From Polaribacter sp. (GTDB lineage: Bacteria; Bacteroidota; Bacteroidia; Flavobacteriales; Flavobacteriaceae), in contig JAQWOR010000021.1 in NCBI GenBank assembly GCA_029245785.1, positions 62,001 through 126,000 of the forward strand: a stretch of 64,000 nucleotides of DNA, written 5' to 3'. The translations under genes were made by a program, and so were the position numbers. Positions 45,858 to 55,996 of the stretch are shown in pieces. The notes beneath the pieces were generated by a model. The model searched no databases and was not told the origin of the DNA. It saw only the letters and a program-made list of their open reading frames with translations. Every line of letters begins with the position of its first letter. Positions within the stretch are counted from its first letter, which is position 1.

Positions 45858-47471
45858 TTATAAAATATAATGCGTATTTACAAAATTCGAAGCTTTGCTT
45901 TCTAGTAGCTCTGTCAAAATTTGATCATTTGATTCATTGCTCTTAAACGCTACCAATGTTCTGATAGAAAAAGTTCGTAACGCATCATGCACACTGAGTG
46001 TGCTCATTGCTGAATCTTTTCTTCCAACAAAAGGAAAAACATCAGGTCCTCTTTGACATTGACTGTTGATGTTTACTCTACACACTTGGTTTACCAGCAG
46101 ATCAATTAAGGGCGCCAATGAGTTAGGATTTTCACTAAACAAACTCACTTGCTGTCCATAATTAGAGTTTGAAATATAATCCAACGGTTCGTTAATATCC
46201 TTAAAGGAAACTATTGGAACCACAGGTCCAAACTGTTCTTCTTCAAAGACTCTCATCTTTTCATTTACCGGAAACAATACTGCCGGAAACACAAAACTTT
46301 TAATCGTTTCACCTCCTTGAGGGTTGATTACTTTTGCACCTTTGGCTGCGGCGTCTTCAATTAGCTCTTTTATATACGCTGGTTTATTGGGTTCTGGCAA
46401 TGGCGTTACCTTGACTCCTTCGTCCCAAGGCAATCCGTAAGTTAGCTTGCTTACTTCTGCAACAAATTTAGCATTGAATTCTGCTACAATATCTTCATGT
46501 ACAAACAAAATTTTCAAGGCTGTACACCGTTGTCCGTTATAGGACAATGCTCCTAAAACACATTCTTGTACCGCCAAATCAATATCACAATCTGGCATTA
46601 CAATTGCCGGGTTTTTAGCTTCCAATCCCAATACCAGCCGCAGTCTATTTTTCTTCGGATGGTAACTTTGTAAGGCATTTGCCGAAGTGCTGTTGCCAAT
46701 CAATGCCAATACGTCTACTTTGCCAGATTCCATGATTGGAGTTGCCAGAGTTCTTCCACTTCCATAAATAAGGTTTACAACCCCTTTCGGGAAACAGGCT
46801 TGAAAGGCTTTTAACAATGGAGACAATAATAAGATTCCATATTTTGCAGGTTTAAAAACAGTAGTATTTCCACAAATCAATGCTGGAATCAACAAACAAA
46901 ATGTTTCATTCAACGGGTAATTATAGGGTCCCATACATAAGATAACACCTAATGGGCCTCTACGAATTTGAGCATAAACGCCACTTTCTAATTGGATGTT
47001 TGATTGCTTTCTGTCAATCTCTTTTAAATCATTGATTGTGTCGTAAATATATGCTATTGTTCTGTCAAATTCTTTACAAGCATCAAGATATGTTTTACCT
47101 ATTTCCCACATGATTAGTTTTACAACCTCATCACGTGTTTTTTTCATCATTGTTGTAAAATTCTCAATGCATTTTATACGGTCTTCAACCTTCATCACAG
47201 CCCACTCTCCTCGTCCTTTATCATAAGCATTATAGGCCGATTCTAATGCTTCTAGCGCATGTTCTTTTCTCATATTAGGAACCGTTCCTAATAATTTTCT
47301 CTGTAATTCACCACTTGTGTTTTCTTCATAAATAGAAGCGTACACTTGTGTTGTTTCGCCATTCCAATTTACCAATTCTCCATCGAGTAAATACGTGTCT
47401 TGATGCAGTAAGTCTTTCATTTTAAACTGATCAGGAACCTGTTGATTGATAAAAACGTTTTGTAGCGTCAT
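45858..47471 (-). CDS. GapN-like NADP-dependent aldehyde dehydrogenase
   Basis: This 537-residue aldehyde dehydrogenase has the catalytic Cys in [11 protein letters not shown] (about 308-318), the general-base Glu in LGLEAKNPA and the NAD(P) region GNSTSANAL. Length and the opening pattern resemble non-phosphorylating glyceraldehyde-3-phosphate dehydrogenase, which oxidises GA3P to 3-phosphoglycerate and makes NADPH. It begins 20 bases after ilvA on the same strand, so it may be the last gene of the ilv transcript. The exact aldehyde is inferred. Confidence 0.75.
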   Translation of the reverse strand: MTLQNVFINQQVPDQFKMKDLLHQDTYLLDGELVNWNGETTQVYASIYEENTSGELQRKLLGTVPNMRKEHALEALESAYNAYDKGRGEWAVMKVEDRIKCIENFTTMMKKTRDEVVKLIMWEIGKTYLDACKEFDRTIAYIYDTINDLKEIDRKQSNIQLESGVYAQIRRGPLGVILCMGPYNYPLNETFCLLIPALICGNTTVFKPAKYGILLLSPLLKAFQACFPKGVVNLIYGSGRTLATPIMESGKVDVLALIGNSTSANALQSYHPKKNRLRLVLGLEAKNPAIVMPDCDIDLAVQECVLGALSYNGQRCTALKILFVHEDIVAEFNAKFVAEVSKLTYGLPWDEGVKVTPLPEPNKPAYIKELIEDAAAKGAKVINPQGGETIKSFVFPAVLFPVNEKMRVFEEEQFGPVVPIVSFKDINEPLDYISNSNYGQQVSLFSENPNSLAPLIDLLVNQVCRVNINSQCQRGPDVFPFVGRKDSAMSTLSVHDALRTFSIRTLVAFKSNESNDQILTELLESKASNFVNTHYIL

Positions 47472-47491
47472 GCGATAAAATTTTATGCAAG

Positions 47492-48757
47492 TTATATCAA
47501 ATATTGAAATAAATCAGGCTTATCATTCAAATAATCTCCATAGAAATTCTTCGCTTTCATTCTTCCTATTAAAGGTTGTAAATCGCATTTATTTTTCAAT
47601 TCAATCCCAACAATGGCAGGGCCATTTTCTCGGTTGTGTTTTTTAGAATATTCAAAATGTGTGATGTCATCTTGTGGGCCTAAAATATCAACTACAAATT
47701 CTTTTAATGCGCCTGCTCTTTGAGGAAAACGAATGATAAAATAATGTTTCAAGCCATTGTACAACAAGGCTCTTTCTTTAATTTCTGCTGTTCGGGTAAT
47801 ATCGTTATTACTTCCGCTCACAATACATACTACATTTTTTCCCTTAATTTTATCGGCATAAAATTCTAATGCAGACAAAGTCAATGCACCTGCTGGCTCT
47901 ACAACAATGGCATCTTTATTGTACAAGTCTAAAATGGTTTGACATACTTTTCCTTCCGGAACCGCAATCATATCATCTAGATTTTCTTTACAAATTTGAA
48001 AGGTTAAATCTCCAACTTGTTGTACTGCTGCGCCATCCACAAATTTTTCGATGCTTTCTAAACGAACATTTTTATTTTCTTTGATGGCCGTTTTCATGGA
48101 TGGAGCGCCTGCTGGCTCCACGCCTATAATTTTAGTATTTGGTGACAGCATTTTAAACACGCTCGATAATCCAGCTGCTAACCCACCGCCGCCTACCGGA
48201 ACAAACACGTAATCTATTGTTGAAGTTGCTTGCTCTATAATTTCTAAACCAATTGTGGCTTGCCCTTCAATAATTTTTTCATCATCAAAAGGAGGGATAC
48301 TTATTTTTTGTAAACGGTCGCATTCTAATTTTGCGGCTGCTTGCGCATCGTCAAAAGTATCGCCAATTAGCTTAATATCAACAAATTCTCCACCAAACAT
48401 TTCTACCTGCATTAGTTTTTGCTTAGGTGTTGGAGTTGGCATAAAAATAGTACCGTGTATCTTTAATTTTTGACAGGCAAAAGCAACTCCTTGGGCGTGG
48501 TTTCCAGCACTTGCGCAAACAACTCCCTTTTGTAACGCATCATTTGTTAAGGAGCTAATTTTGTTATAAGCGCCCCGTATTTTATAAGACCTTACTTGTT
48601 GCAGATCTTCTCTTTTCAACAAAATATTTGCTCCAAATTCTCTAGAATAATTGATGTTTTCCATCAACGGAGTTACAGCGGCCACTTCTTTTAATACGGT
48701 TACAGCTTTCTTTATGTCTTCTATTTTCGGATAATATGTTATTGTTTTGACACTCAT
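47492..48757 (-). CDS. ilvA: Threonine ammonia-lyase (biosynthetic)
   Basis: This 421-residue PLP enzyme has its lysine in [13 protein letters not shown] (about 54-66) and the phosphate-binding loop [12 protein letters not shown] single C-terminal ACT-like regulatory domain ([15 protein letters not shown], about 330-421) would bind Ile or Val. It deaminates threonine to 2-oxobutanoate, the first committed step to isoleucine. It lies 194 bases after ilvC, with repeats between. Confidence 0.94.
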   Translation of the reverse strand: MSVKTITYYPKIEDIKKAVTVLKEVAAVTPLMENINYSREFGANILLKREDLQQVRSYKIRGAYNKISSLTNDALQKGVVCASAGNHAQGVAFACQKLKIHGTIFMPTPTPKQKLMQVEMFGGEFVDIKLIGDTFDDAQAAAKLECDRLQKISIPPFDDEKIIEGQATIGLEIIEQATSTIDYVFVPVGGGGLAAGLSSVFKMLSPNTKIIGVEPAGAPSMKTAIKENKNVRLESIEKFVDGAAVQQVGDLTFQICKENLDDMIAVPEGKVCQTILDLYNKDAIVVEPAGALTLSALEFYADKIKGKNVVCIVSGSNNDITRTAEIKERALLYNGLKHYFIIRFPQRAGALKEFVVDILGPQDDITHFEYSKKHNRENGPAIVGIELKNKCDLQPLIGRMKAKNFYGDYLNDKPDLFQYLI

Positions 48758-48823
48758 TAATTTTGGTATTGTAGTTGTTCTCGAGACAACATTTATTTAC
48801 ATAACTTGATGTCACATCGAGTG

Positions 48824-48895
48824 AATTTGATTTTTCAATCGAAAATCAAATTAGTATCGAGATGCTATACTCTTTCAAATTGTTCTCGATACTAA
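48824..48895. repeat. Overlapping inverted repeats between ilvC and ilvA
   Basis: AATTTGATTTT (48824-48834) pairs with AAAATCAAATT (48842-48852). TTAGTATCGAGA (48851-48862) pairs with TCTCGATACTAA (48884-48895). The two stems share bases 48851-48852. A TCGAGTG/TCGAGA motif at the edges recalls dispersed flavobacterial repeats. Confidence 0.7.
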
Positions 48896-48918
48896 CTTAT
48901 TCGTTCCTCATAAACTCA

Positions 48919-48937
48919 CCTGCCTACCGAAGGCAGG
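48919..48937. repeat. Palindrome CCTGCC-TACCGAA-GGCAGG
   Basis: This 19-base hairpin is 14 bases downstream of the ilvC stop. It belongs to the same family as the inserts at 8780, 9152 and in metG (29809). Confidence 0.8.
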
Positions 48938-48951
48938 CTCGAACTGACATT

Positions 48952-50418
48952 TTAGAGTTGTTTCATTGCTGTCATAGAAGCTCTTAAAATAGCACCTACT
49001 TTTTCTACGGGATGGTTTCTAATCTTTTGGTTTACTGCAATCAATTGTTGGTTATCAACACCATTTGTACTTGCATATGATTTTCCGATAATATCTGTGC
49101 TTACCGTCTTCATAAAATCGGTTAATAAAGGTTTGCACGCGTGGTCAAATAAATAACATCCATATTCTGCTGTGTCAGAAATCACTCTATTCATTTCAAA
49201 TAATTTTTTACGTGCTATGGTATTTGCAATCAATGGTGTTTCGTGCAATGATTCATAATAGGCAGACGCTGCGATAATTCCAGAAGCTGTCATTGTCTCA
49301 AATGCTAATTCTACACCAGCTCTCACAAAAGCAACTAATAACGTTCCGTGATCAAAAAATTCTTGTTCCGTAATTTCTTGTTCTGTTATAGTTGTTTTTT
49401 CAAAGGCTGTTTCTCCTGTAGCAGCTCTCCATTTTAATAAATTTACATCATCATTCGCCCAATCTTCCATCATGGTTTTTGAAAAATGTCCAGACATGAT
49501 ATCGTCCATGTGTTTTTGAAATAAGGGACGCATGATTTCTTTTAATTCTTCTGAAATTTCAAAGGCTTTTAGTTTTGCAGGGTTTGACAAACGGTCCATC
49601 ATGTTGGTAATTCCTCCATGTTTTAATGCTTCTGTAATGGTTTCCCATCCATACTGGATTAGTTTAGCTGCATACCCCGCTTCGATACCTTCTGCTACCA
49701 TTTTGTCAAAAGATAAGATGGCTCCAGTTTGTAAAACTCCACATAAAATGGTTTGTTCTCCCATCAAATCAGATTTTACTTCGGCTACAAAAGAAGATTG
49801 TAATACTCCGGCTCTGTGTCCGCCTGTTCCAACTGCATACGCTTTCGCTTGTGCCAATCCTTTTGCTTGCGGGTCATTTTCTGGATGTACTGCAATTAAT
49901 GTTGGCACACCAAACCCTCTTTTATATTCTTCTCTTACTTCAGATCCTGGGCATTTTGGTGCCACCATAATTACGGTTAAATCTTTACGAATCTCCATGC
50001 CTTCCTCAACGATATTAAATCCATGAGAATACGACAAGGTAGCGCCTTGTTTCATCAATGGCATTACCGCTGTTACCACATGGGTATGTTGTTTGTCTGG
50101 TGTTAAATTCAATACCAAATCTGCTGTTGGAATTAATTCTTCATAAGTTCCTACAACGAATCCGTTTTCGGTAGCGTTTTTGTAAGATTGACGCTTTTCT
50201 GAAATTGCTTGTGCTCTTAGCGTGTATGAAATATCCAATCCAGAATCTCTCATGTTTAATCCCTGATTTAATCCTTGGGCTCCACATCCTACAATGACAA
50301 TTTTTTGCCCTTTTAAGGCATCAATACCTCCTTCAAATTCTGAAGATTCCATGAATCTACATTTTCCTAATTCTGTCAATTGATCTCTTAGAGATAGTGT
50401 GTTAAAATAATTTTTCAT
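48952..50418 (-). CDS. ilvC: Ketol-acid reductoisomerase, class II (long form)
   Basis: The enzyme has 488 residues from ATG 50418 ([20 protein letters not shown]); a TTG 30 bases upstream is rejected. The NADPH motif is [20 protein letters not shown] (about 39-58). A duplicated helical knot domain gives the long class II length seen in E. coli. It converts acetolactate or acetohydroxybutyrate to the dihydroxyacids. It lies 16 bases after ilvN. Confidence 0.96.
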   Translation of the reverse strand: MKNYFNTLSLRDQLTELGKCRFMESSEFEGGIDALKGQKIVIVGCGAQGLNQGLNMRDSGLDISYTLRAQAISEKRQSYKNATENGFVVGTYEELIPTADLVLNLTPDKQHTHVVTAVMPLMKQGATLSYSHGFNIVEEGMEIRKDLTVIMVAPKCPGSEVREEYKRGFGVPTLIAVHPENDPQAKGLAQAKAYAVGTGGHRAGVLQSSFVAEVKSDLMGEQTILCGVLQTGAILSFDKMVAEGIEAGYAAKLIQYGWETITEALKHGGITNMMDRLSNPAKLKAFEISEELKEIMRPLFQKHMDDIMSGHFSKTMMEDWANDDVNLLKWRAATGETAFEKTTITEQEITEQEFFDHGTLLVAFVRAGVELAFETMTASGIIAASAYYESLHETPLIANTIARKKLFEMNRVISDTAEYGCYLFDHACKPLLTDFMKTVSTDIIGKSYASTNGVDNQQLIAVNQKIRNHPVEKVGAILRASMTAMKQL

Positions 50419-50434
50419 TCTTGGTTTATTTGTG

Positions 50435-50959
50435 TTAAAATGCTGCAAGCATTTCTGATATATTCATTGGTTCTTTTGTTACTGATATTCTTCCTGACCT
50501 AACAAACTGCATTAATTTATACGGCTTTAAATCTTTGTATAATTGTTCTGTTTCATGTCTACGCCCTGTCTTTTCTATCACAAAAAACTCACGAGAAACC
50601 GTGACAATGTTGGCGTGACTTTCTTTGATGATGTTTTGGACTTGACGTTGCTCAAACAAAGAATCTGAAGCTACTTTATACAGTGCCGTTTCTTGATAAA
50701 TGGTCTCTTCATCTGTATGGTAATACGCTCTGATTACTTCAATTTGTTTTTCCAATTGTTTGGCCACTTTTTCTGCCTGAAATTCTGTCATTTCAGAAAC
50801 AATTACAAAACGATTTACATGTTCAATTTCTGATTGAGACGTTGTTAAACTTTCAATATTTAAATGTCTTTTTAAAAATATTGATGACACTCTATTCAAT
50901 AAACCGATATTGTTTTCTGTATATATTGAGATGGTGTATAATTTCATTTCTGTGTTCAT
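50435..50959 (-). CDS. ilvN: Acetolactate synthase, small regulatory subunit
   Basis: This 174-residue protein has an N-terminal ACT domain ([20 protein letters not shown], about 6-75) and the C-terminal ALS_ss domain. It confers valine feedback control on IlvB. A 103-base gap separates it from ilvB; no hairpin is evident there. Confidence 0.95.
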   Translation of the reverse strand: MNTEMKLYTISIYTENNIGLLNRVSSIFLKRHLNIESLTTSQSEIEHVNRFVIVSEMTEFQAEKVAKQLEKQIEVIRAYYHTDEETIYQETALYKVASDSLFEQRQVQNIIKESHANIVTVSREFFVIEKTGRRHETEQLYKDLKPYKLMQFVRSGRISVTKEPMNISEMLAAF

Positions 50960-51062
50960 GTTATCTTTATTTAGTTAAAGAAAAGAGGAAAGGCAATTTT
51001 TGTTTTACAAATATCTCGTTTCCTATATGCTGTTTTCTTGGTGCTATTTTCTTCTTTTTAAT

Positions 51063-52796
51063 TTAACTTAATCTCATATCTGAAACCGAGGCTCCTGTTG
51101 GAATCATTGGAAACACATTGTTTTCTTTTTCTACGCATACTTCTAAAAAATACGAATCTTTACAAGCAATCATTGTCTCAATTGCTTTGCTCAAATCTTC
51201 TCTTTTTGTAACGCGATTTGCTTCTATATGATATCCTTTTGCAATGGTTACAAAATCTGGATTTACCATTTCTGTAGAGGCGTATCTTTTGTCAAAAAAC
51301 AATTGTTGCCATTGACGAACCATCCCCAAAAACTCATTGTTTAACACCACAATTTTTACGGCTGCTTTGGTTTGAAAAATAGTCCCCAATTCTTGAATGG
51401 TCATCTGGTAACCGCCATCTCCAATAATGGCAATCACTTCTCTTTCTGGCGCTCCCATTTTTGCGCCAATGGCCGCTGGTAAGGCAAAACCCATTGTTCC
51501 TAATCCTCCAGAAGTAATATTGCTTTTTGTTTGCTTAAACTCTGCATATCTACAGGCAAACATTTGATGTTGTCCAACATCAGAAACAATGACTGCTTTT
51601 CCTTTTGTTACCGCATTAATCTCTTTAATTACTTCTCCCATAGTAATTCCTTCTTTTGTGGGATACAGCTCATCTTTGATCACTTTATCAAATTCTATCG
51701 CGTCCAATTTTTTGAATTCTTGCATCCAATGTTCATGTGAATTTGAATTTACAAAAGGTAAAATTTGCGCCAATGTTTCTTTCACATCGCCTAAAACGGC
51801 AACGTCTGCTTTTACATTTTTACCTATTTCTGCAGGGTCAATATCAAAATGAATTACTTTTGCTTGTTTTGCATAGGTGGCTAAGTTTCCTGTAACACGA
51901 TCATCAAATCGCATTCCGATGGCAATTAACACATCGCATTCATTTGTCAATATATTAGGAGCATAATTTCCGTGCATTCCAACCATTCCTGCATTTAAAG
52001 GATGTTTAGATGCTAAGGCAGACAGTCCTAAAATAGTGCAAGTAGATGGAATTTCTGTTTTTTCTATAAAGGTTTTAAATTCTAATTCTGCCTTTCCTAA
52101 AATAACTCCTTGACCAAAAATGATCATTGGTTTTTTTGCGACATTGATCAATTTTGCAGCCTCTTTTAATTGATTTTCATCAACCTCTGGAACTGCTTTA
52201 TAACTTCGAATGGACGTACATTTTTCATACTCAAAATCAAAGGTATCAAACTGTGCGTTTTTTGTAATATCAATCAATACAGGCCCCGGACGTCCAGAAC
52301 GTGCTATATAAAATGCCTTTGCCATAATTTCAGGAATTTCTGAGGCTTCTGTTATTTGATAATTCCATTTTGTAACAGGTGTAGAAATACCAACAATGTC
52401 TGTTTCTTGAAATGCATCAGAACCTAATAAGTGTTTCCCAACCTGACCTGTAATACACACCATGGGTGTAGAATCTATCTGTGCGTCTGCAATTCCAGTT
52501 ACTAAATTAGTAGCTCCTGGACCAGAGGTTGCCATGGCAACACCAACTTTTCCTGTAACTCTTGCAAAACCTTGAGCAGCATGTGTTGCTCCTTGCTCAT
52601 GGCGCGTTAACACATGCTGTAATTGATCTTGATATTTGTACAATTCATCATAAATTGGCATAATTGCACCTCCTGGGTATCCATACAATAAATCAACTCC
52701 TTCTGCCAACAAGCATTTAATGACTGCTTCAGCACCTGAAATATGTTCTGTTTGTTTTTCAGTTATTTGATTGGCTGTTTGTGTTTTCGCTTTCAT
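51063..52796 (-). CDS. ilvB: Acetolactate synthase, large catalytic subunit
   Basis: This 577-residue thiamine diphosphate enzyme has the catalytic Glu in LTRHEQGATHAA (about 63-74), FAD-region FDDRVTGNLATYA, and the TPP motif IGDGGYQMTIQELGT (about 455-469). It forms acetolactate or 2-aceto-2-hydroxybutyrate. It follows ilvD by 13 bases. Confidence 0.96.
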   Translation of the reverse strand: MKAKTQTANQITEKQTEHISGAEAVIKCLLAEGVDLLYGYPGGAIMPIYDELYKYQDQLQHVLTRHEQGATHAAQGFARVTGKVGVAMATSGPGATNLVTGIADAQIDSTPMVCITGQVGKHLLGSDAFQETDIVGISTPVTKWNYQITEASEIPEIMAKAFYIARSGRPGPVLIDITKNAQFDTFDFEYEKCTSIRSYKAVPEVDENQLKEAAKLINVAKKPMIIFGQGVILGKAELEFKTFIEKTEIPSTCTILGLSALASKHPLNAGMVGMHGNYAPNILTNECDVLIAIGMRFDDRVTGNLATYAKQAKVIHFDIDPAEIGKNVKADVAVLGDVKETLAQILPFVNSNSHEHWMQEFKKLDAIEFDKVIKDELYPTKEGITMGEVIKEINAVTKGKAVIVSDVGQHQMFACRYAEFKQTKSNITSGGLGTMGFALPAAIGAKMGAPEREVIAIIGDGGYQMTIQELGTIFQTKAAVKIVVLNNEFLGMVRQWQQLFFDKRYASTEMVNPDFVTIAKGYHIEANRVTKREDLSKAIETMIACKDSYFLEVCVEKENNVFPMIPTGASVSDMRLS

Positions 52797-52809
52797 TTTT
52801 ATGTATTTA

Positions 52810-54489
52810 TTACGCGTCAGTTATGCATCCTTTTGACGCTGATGCAACCGTTTTTGCATATTTGTATAATATTCCTTTTTTGTGCTTCAATGCCGGAGCA
52901 ACCCATTTCAATTTTCTTTCAGCAATTTCTGTATCAGAAAGCAAGACATTAATGGTATTGTCTTTTGCACTAATTCTAATGTTATCGCCTGTTTCTAAGA
53001 TTGCTATTGTCCCTCCAGATTGTGCTTCTGGTGTAATATGTCCCACTACAAAACCGTGTGTTCCTCCAGAAAAACGTCCATCAGTTATCAATGCAACAGA
53101 TTTTCCTAATCCTGCACCCATAATCAATGAAGTTGGCTTTAACATTTCTGGCATTCCTGGGCCTCCTTTTGGGCCTACATAACGAATTACAACTACATCT
53201 CCTCTACTAACTTCTCCGTTAGAAATTCCTGTATTTGCGGCTTGTTCTCCATCATAAACCACTGCTTTTCCTTCAAAAAGCAATCCTTCATTTCCACTAA
53301 TTTTTGCCACTGCTCCTTCAGTAGCGAGGTTCCCGTATATGATTTGGATATTTCCTGAAGACTTTAATGCCTTATCCTTTGGATAAATAACATCTTGATC
53401 ATCTTCAAAAGAAAGCGGTGCTACCTCAGCCAAATTTTCTGCCAATGTTTTTCCTGTAACGGTCATGCAATCGCCATGTAAATACCCATTATCTAATAGG
53501 TATTTCATTACGGCTGGAGTTCCTCCAACGCCATGAACATCTTCCATTAAGTATTTTCCGCTAGGTTTTAAATCAGCAATTAAAGGTGTTCTATCACTTA
53601 CTTTTTGAAAGTCTTCTAAACTAAAATTAATATCAGCAGCATGTGCAATTGCTAAAAAGTGCAATACTGCATTTGTTGATCCTCCTAAAGCATTGACCAA
53701 TGCAATGGCATTTTCTATTGATTTTTTAGAAATAATATCTAAGGGTTTTAGATCTAATTCCATTAAGTTTTTAAGTGATATGGCTGTTCGTTCACTTTCT
53801 GATAATTTATTAGGGTTTTCAGCAGGAATTGAAGAGTTATATGGTAATGAAAATCCCATTGCTTCAATAGCAGATGCCATTGTATTTGCTGTATACATTC
53901 CGCCACAAGCTCCAGCTCCTGGAATTGCTCTTTTAATGATTTCTCTATATTCTACTTCATCAATTTCTCCGGCAACTTTTTGCCCTAAGGCTTCAAAAGC
54001 AGAAACAATGTTTAATTTTTTCCCTTTGTAATTTCCAGAAGCAATTGTTCCTCCGTACATCATAATTGATGGACGGTTTAAACGCAACATGGCAATGACA
54101 GCTCCAGGCATGTTTTTATCACAACCAACTACAGAGATTAATCCGTCATAACTCTGGGCATTCATTACCGTTTCTATAGAGTCGGCTATAATATCTCTAG
54201 AAGCTAACGAATAATTCATCCCAGAAGTTCCCATAGATATTCCATCACTAACTCCAATTGTATTAAAACCTAAGCCAACCAAACCAACAATATTACATTC
54301 GGTTTTTACTTCGGCAGCTAAGTTGTTTAAGTGCATATTACACGGGTTTCCATCGTAACCTGTACTAGCAATTCCTACTTGCCCTTTACTCATATCATCA
54401 TCGGTCAAACCAACTGCATACAACATGGCCTGCGACGCTGGCTGAGATTGATCTTGGGTTAATCTACTACTGTGTTTATTTAATTTCAT
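52810..54489 (-). CDS. ilvD: Dihydroxy-acid dehydratase
   Basis: This 559-residue iron-sulfur enzyme has cluster cysteines in [10 protein letters not shown] (about 46-55), [10 protein letters not shown] (about 119-128) and [12 protein letters not shown] (about 191-202). It makes the branched 2-oxoacids for Val and Ile/Leu. It is the first gene of ilvDBNCA. Its 584-base upstream region carries two attenuator modules described separately. Confidence 0.96.
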   Translation of the reverse strand: MKLNKHSSRLTQDQSQPASQAMLYAVGLTDDDMSKGQVGIASTGYDGNPCNMHLNNLAAEVKTECNIVGLVGLGFNTIGVSDGISMGTSGMNYSLASRDIIADSIETVMNAQSYDGLISVVGCDKNMPGAVIAMLRLNRPSIMMYGGTIASGNYKGKKLNIVSAFEALGQKVAGEIDEVEYREIIKRAIPGAGACGGMYTANTMASAIEAMGFSLPYNSSIPAENPNKLSESERTAISLKNLMELDLKPLDIISKKSIENAIALVNALGGSTNAVLHFLAIAHAADINFSLEDFQKVSDRTPLIADLKPSGKYLMEDVHGVGGTPAVMKYLLDNGYLHGDCMTVTGKTLAENLAEVAPLSFEDDQDVIYPKDKALKSSGNIQIIYGNLATEGAVAKISGNEGLLFEGKAVVYDGEQAANTGISNGEVSRGDVVVIRYVGPKGGPGMPEMLKPTSLIMGAGLGKSVALITDGRFSGGTHGFVVGHITPEAQSGGTIAILETGDNIRISAKDNTINVLLSDTEIAERKLKWVAPALKHKKGILYKYAKTVASASKGCITDA

Positions 54490-54696
54490 TTCTTTTATTA
54501 TTTTTTACAGATAAAAACAGCTGTTATTTTGGGATTCAAAATCGTAGCGATTTCGAAATTAGCTATTTGTACTTGTGTTCTCTGCTTTCTTTTAGTGTAC
54601 TCCTTATATTCACTTTCCTTTAAAATAATTTAACTTACTGACATACAGTAAATTATGATTTTTGATATATGATAGTCAATGGCGGCTCTTTATCGC

Positions 54697-54731
54697 AAAA
54701 AAGAGCCTGTATCAATTTGATACAGGCTCTT
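54697..54731 (-). terminator. Attenuator terminator 2 of the ilv leader
   Basis: Perfect 15-base arms (54717-54731 and 54701-54715, AAGAGCCTGTATCAA and its complement) are followed on the minus strand by TTTT(54700-54697)GCG. It lies 26 bases after leader ORF 2 and about 210 bases before ilvD. Upstream TTGATACAG (54760-54752) can pair with the CTGTATCAA of the 5' arm to form an antiterminator. ATTAGCT/AGCTAAT (54777-54771 with 54753-54747) forms the competing pause hairpin. Confidence 0.88.
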
Positions 54732-54756
54732 GCTTTATAGGCAATGATTAGCTGTA

Positions 54757-54813
54757 TCAACTCGATGATGAGCTAATAATGACTACAATAATTATGTTTT
54801 TTAAATAATTCAT
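54757..54813 (-). CDS. ilv leader peptide 2
   Basis: An ATG-TGA frame of 18 codons encodes MNYLKNIIIVVIISSSSS, with a run of Ile-Ile-Ile-Val-Val-Ile-Ile and a Leu. It is placed so that a ribosome stalled on the Ile/Val codons covers the first strand of the pause hairpin, while one reaching the stop codon covers the antiterminator strand. This is the classical layout of branched-chain amino acid attenuation. Confidence 0.85.
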   Translation of the reverse strand: MNYLKNIIIVVIISSSSS

Positions 54814-54827
54814 TTTTTGTCCATAAA

Positions 54828-54855
54828 AAAAGCCTTCCAAATTTGGAAGGCTTTT
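54828..54855 (-). terminator. Attenuator terminator 1 of the ilv leader
   Basis: A 28-base perfect palindrome (AAAAGCCTTCCAAA and its complement) is followed on the minus strand by more Ts (54827-54825). It lies 31 bases after leader ORF 1. GGAAG at 54885-54881 (minus strand) could pair with CTTCC of the 5' arm, a short possible antiterminator. Confidence 0.85.
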
Positions 54856-54886
54856 AGTTATATTTTAATTTTAATATACGCTTCCT

Positions 54887-54949
54887 TTATCCTTGCTTTT
54901 GAATAGCAATGACATGAATAGAAATGATATTAATTAATTGTGTGTTCAT
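54887..54949 (-). CDS. ilv leader peptide 1
   Basis: An ATG-TAA frame of 20 codons encodes MNTQLINIISIHVIAIQKQG, with six Ile, one Leu and one Val. It is followed by an intrinsic terminator (54828-54855). Together with leader 2 it makes two attenuators in series before ilvD. Confidence 0.8.
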   Translation of the reverse strand: MNTQLINIISIHVIAIQKQG

Positions 54950-54959
54950 AATGATGAAA

Positions 54960-54989
54960 CAAATATCTATTATTTTTTTGAGTTGGCAA
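54960..54989 (-). promoter_or_regulatory. Putative ilv operon promoter
   Basis: On the minus strand, TTG (54989-54987) is followed after 17 bases by TAGATATTTG (54969-54960), close to TTG-N17-23-TAnnTTTG. A start about 5-7 bases further would leave a very short 5' end before leader ORF 1 (ATG at 54949). Confidence 0.45.
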
Positions 54990-55017
54990 GGAATTTTATA
55001 AAAATTTCTTGCCAACT
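54981..55017. promoter_or_regulatory. 17-bp inverted repeat at the ilv promoter
   Basis: AGTTGGCAAGGAATTTT (54981-54997) and AAAATTTCTTGCCAACT (55001-55017) are inverted with one mismatch. No U run follows on either strand, so it is not an intrinsic terminator. It overlaps the putative -33 element, so it may be an operator. Confidence 0.5.
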
Positions 55018-55020
55018 TAA

Positions 55021-55050
55021 AAAAGCACCCATTACAAAACGGGTGCTTTT
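55021..55050 (-). terminator. Terminator of ssb
   Basis: AAAAGCACCC pairs with GGGTGCTTTT around a 10-base loop, with A/T runs outside. It lies 23 bases after the ssb stop. Confidence 0.85.
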
Positions 55051-55073
55051 TCTCTTTTCATAAAGCAACTTTT

Positions 55074-55412
55074 CTACTGCTTACTTCCCAACATTAACAA
55101 CTCGCTACAAACAATTTCGGTAATGTATTTTTTCACGCCTTCTTTATCTTCATAAGACCTAGATGTTAGTTTGCCCTCAATAGCTACTTCGTTTCCTTTT
55201 TCAAGGTACTTTTCAATAATTTCAGCGGTTTTGTTCCATGCTATAACATTGTGCCATTGAGTGTCAGTTATTTTTTCGCCTTCGGCGTTTTTATAACTCT
55301 CGTTTGTGGCAATAGAAAATTTTGCCAATTTTTTACCCGAATCTAATGTAATAATTTCTGGGTTGTTTCCTAAATTTCCAATTAACTGTACTTTGTTTCT
55401 TAACGTACTCAT
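55074..55412 (-). CDS. ssb: Short single-stranded DNA-binding protein
   Basis: The protein has 112 residues from the ATG of MSTLRNKVQLIGNLGNNPEI; a 13-codon extension is rejected. The OB-fold is complete (FSIATNESYKN, TQWHNVIAWNKTAEIIEKYL, GKLTSRSYEDKEGVKKYITEI), but the protein stops at LLMLGSKQ with no linker and no acidic DDIPF-like tip. A full-length SSB probably exists elsewhere in the genome. This short form may serve a special function. It is divergent from the zinc-ribbon gene. Confidence 0.92.
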   Translation of the reverse strand: MSTLRNKVQLIGNLGNNPEIITLDSGKKLAKFSIATNESYKNAEGEKITDTQWHNVIAWNKTAEIIEKYLEKGNEVAIEGKLTSRSYEDKEGVKKYITEIVCSELLMLGSKQ

Positions 55413-55595
55413 AAGATAAGTTTTAAATGATTGATAAAATATAATTGCCAAATACTACCATCGATTTGACATTGCAAAGATGAAACGACTTGCAAATTTT
55501 ATTCGGTTATAAAGCACTTACTTTCGGTTGTAAGTATTTGTAGTCGTTTGTAAACGTTTTTTTCAGTACCTTTATCCACTATAAAATAAACCGCT

Positions 55596-55946
55596 ATGGA
55601 AACCAAACAATGTTTAGAGTGTGGAGACGCAATACGAGGAAGAGTTGATAAAAAATTCTGTACTGATTATTGCAGGAACACCTACAACAATAAGGTAAAT
55701 AAGGATAGTAAAAACTTAATTAGAAACACCAATAATAGGCTTCGAAAAAACCACAAAATCTTGTCAGAAATCAATACTTCTGGCAAGACAAAAACAACAA
55801 GAACTCGGTTGTTTGATAAAGGCTTTGATTTTCATTTTTTTACATCCATTTATACAACAAAAACAGGAAACACCTATTTTTATGTGTATGACCAAGGTTA
55901 TTTGGCACTTGAAAATGATTATTATTTGTTGATTAAAAGAGACTAA
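55596..55946 (+). CDS. Zinc-ribbon hypothetical protein (DUF2116-like)
   Basis: This 116-residue basic protein has an N-terminal zinc ribbon (CLECGDAIRGRVDKKFCTDY, then CRNTYNN, residues 6-32) like DUF2116 Zn-ribbons, a Lys/Asn-rich middle and an aromatic C-terminal half (FHFFTSIYTT...YFYVYDQGYL). Function is unknown; DNA or RNA binding is plausible. An inverted ACTTAC/GTAAGT motif (55509-55530) and a TACCTTTA box (55567-55574) lie in the shared upstream region with ssb. Confidence 0.75.
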   Translation: METKQCLECGDAIRGRVDKKFCTDYCRNTYNNKVNKDSKNLIRNTNNRLRKNHKILSEINTSGKTKTTRTRLFDKGFDFHFFTSIYTTKTGNTYFYVYDQGYLALENDYYLLIKRD

Positions 55947-55996
55947 AAATACCGTGTATTTCTTATCAATATCTAAAAAAAGTAATGGAATCTGTT

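Noticed and set aside
54981..55017. Inverted repeat read as a terminator of ssb
   Set aside because: No U run on either strand, and a good ssb terminator already lies at 55021-55050.
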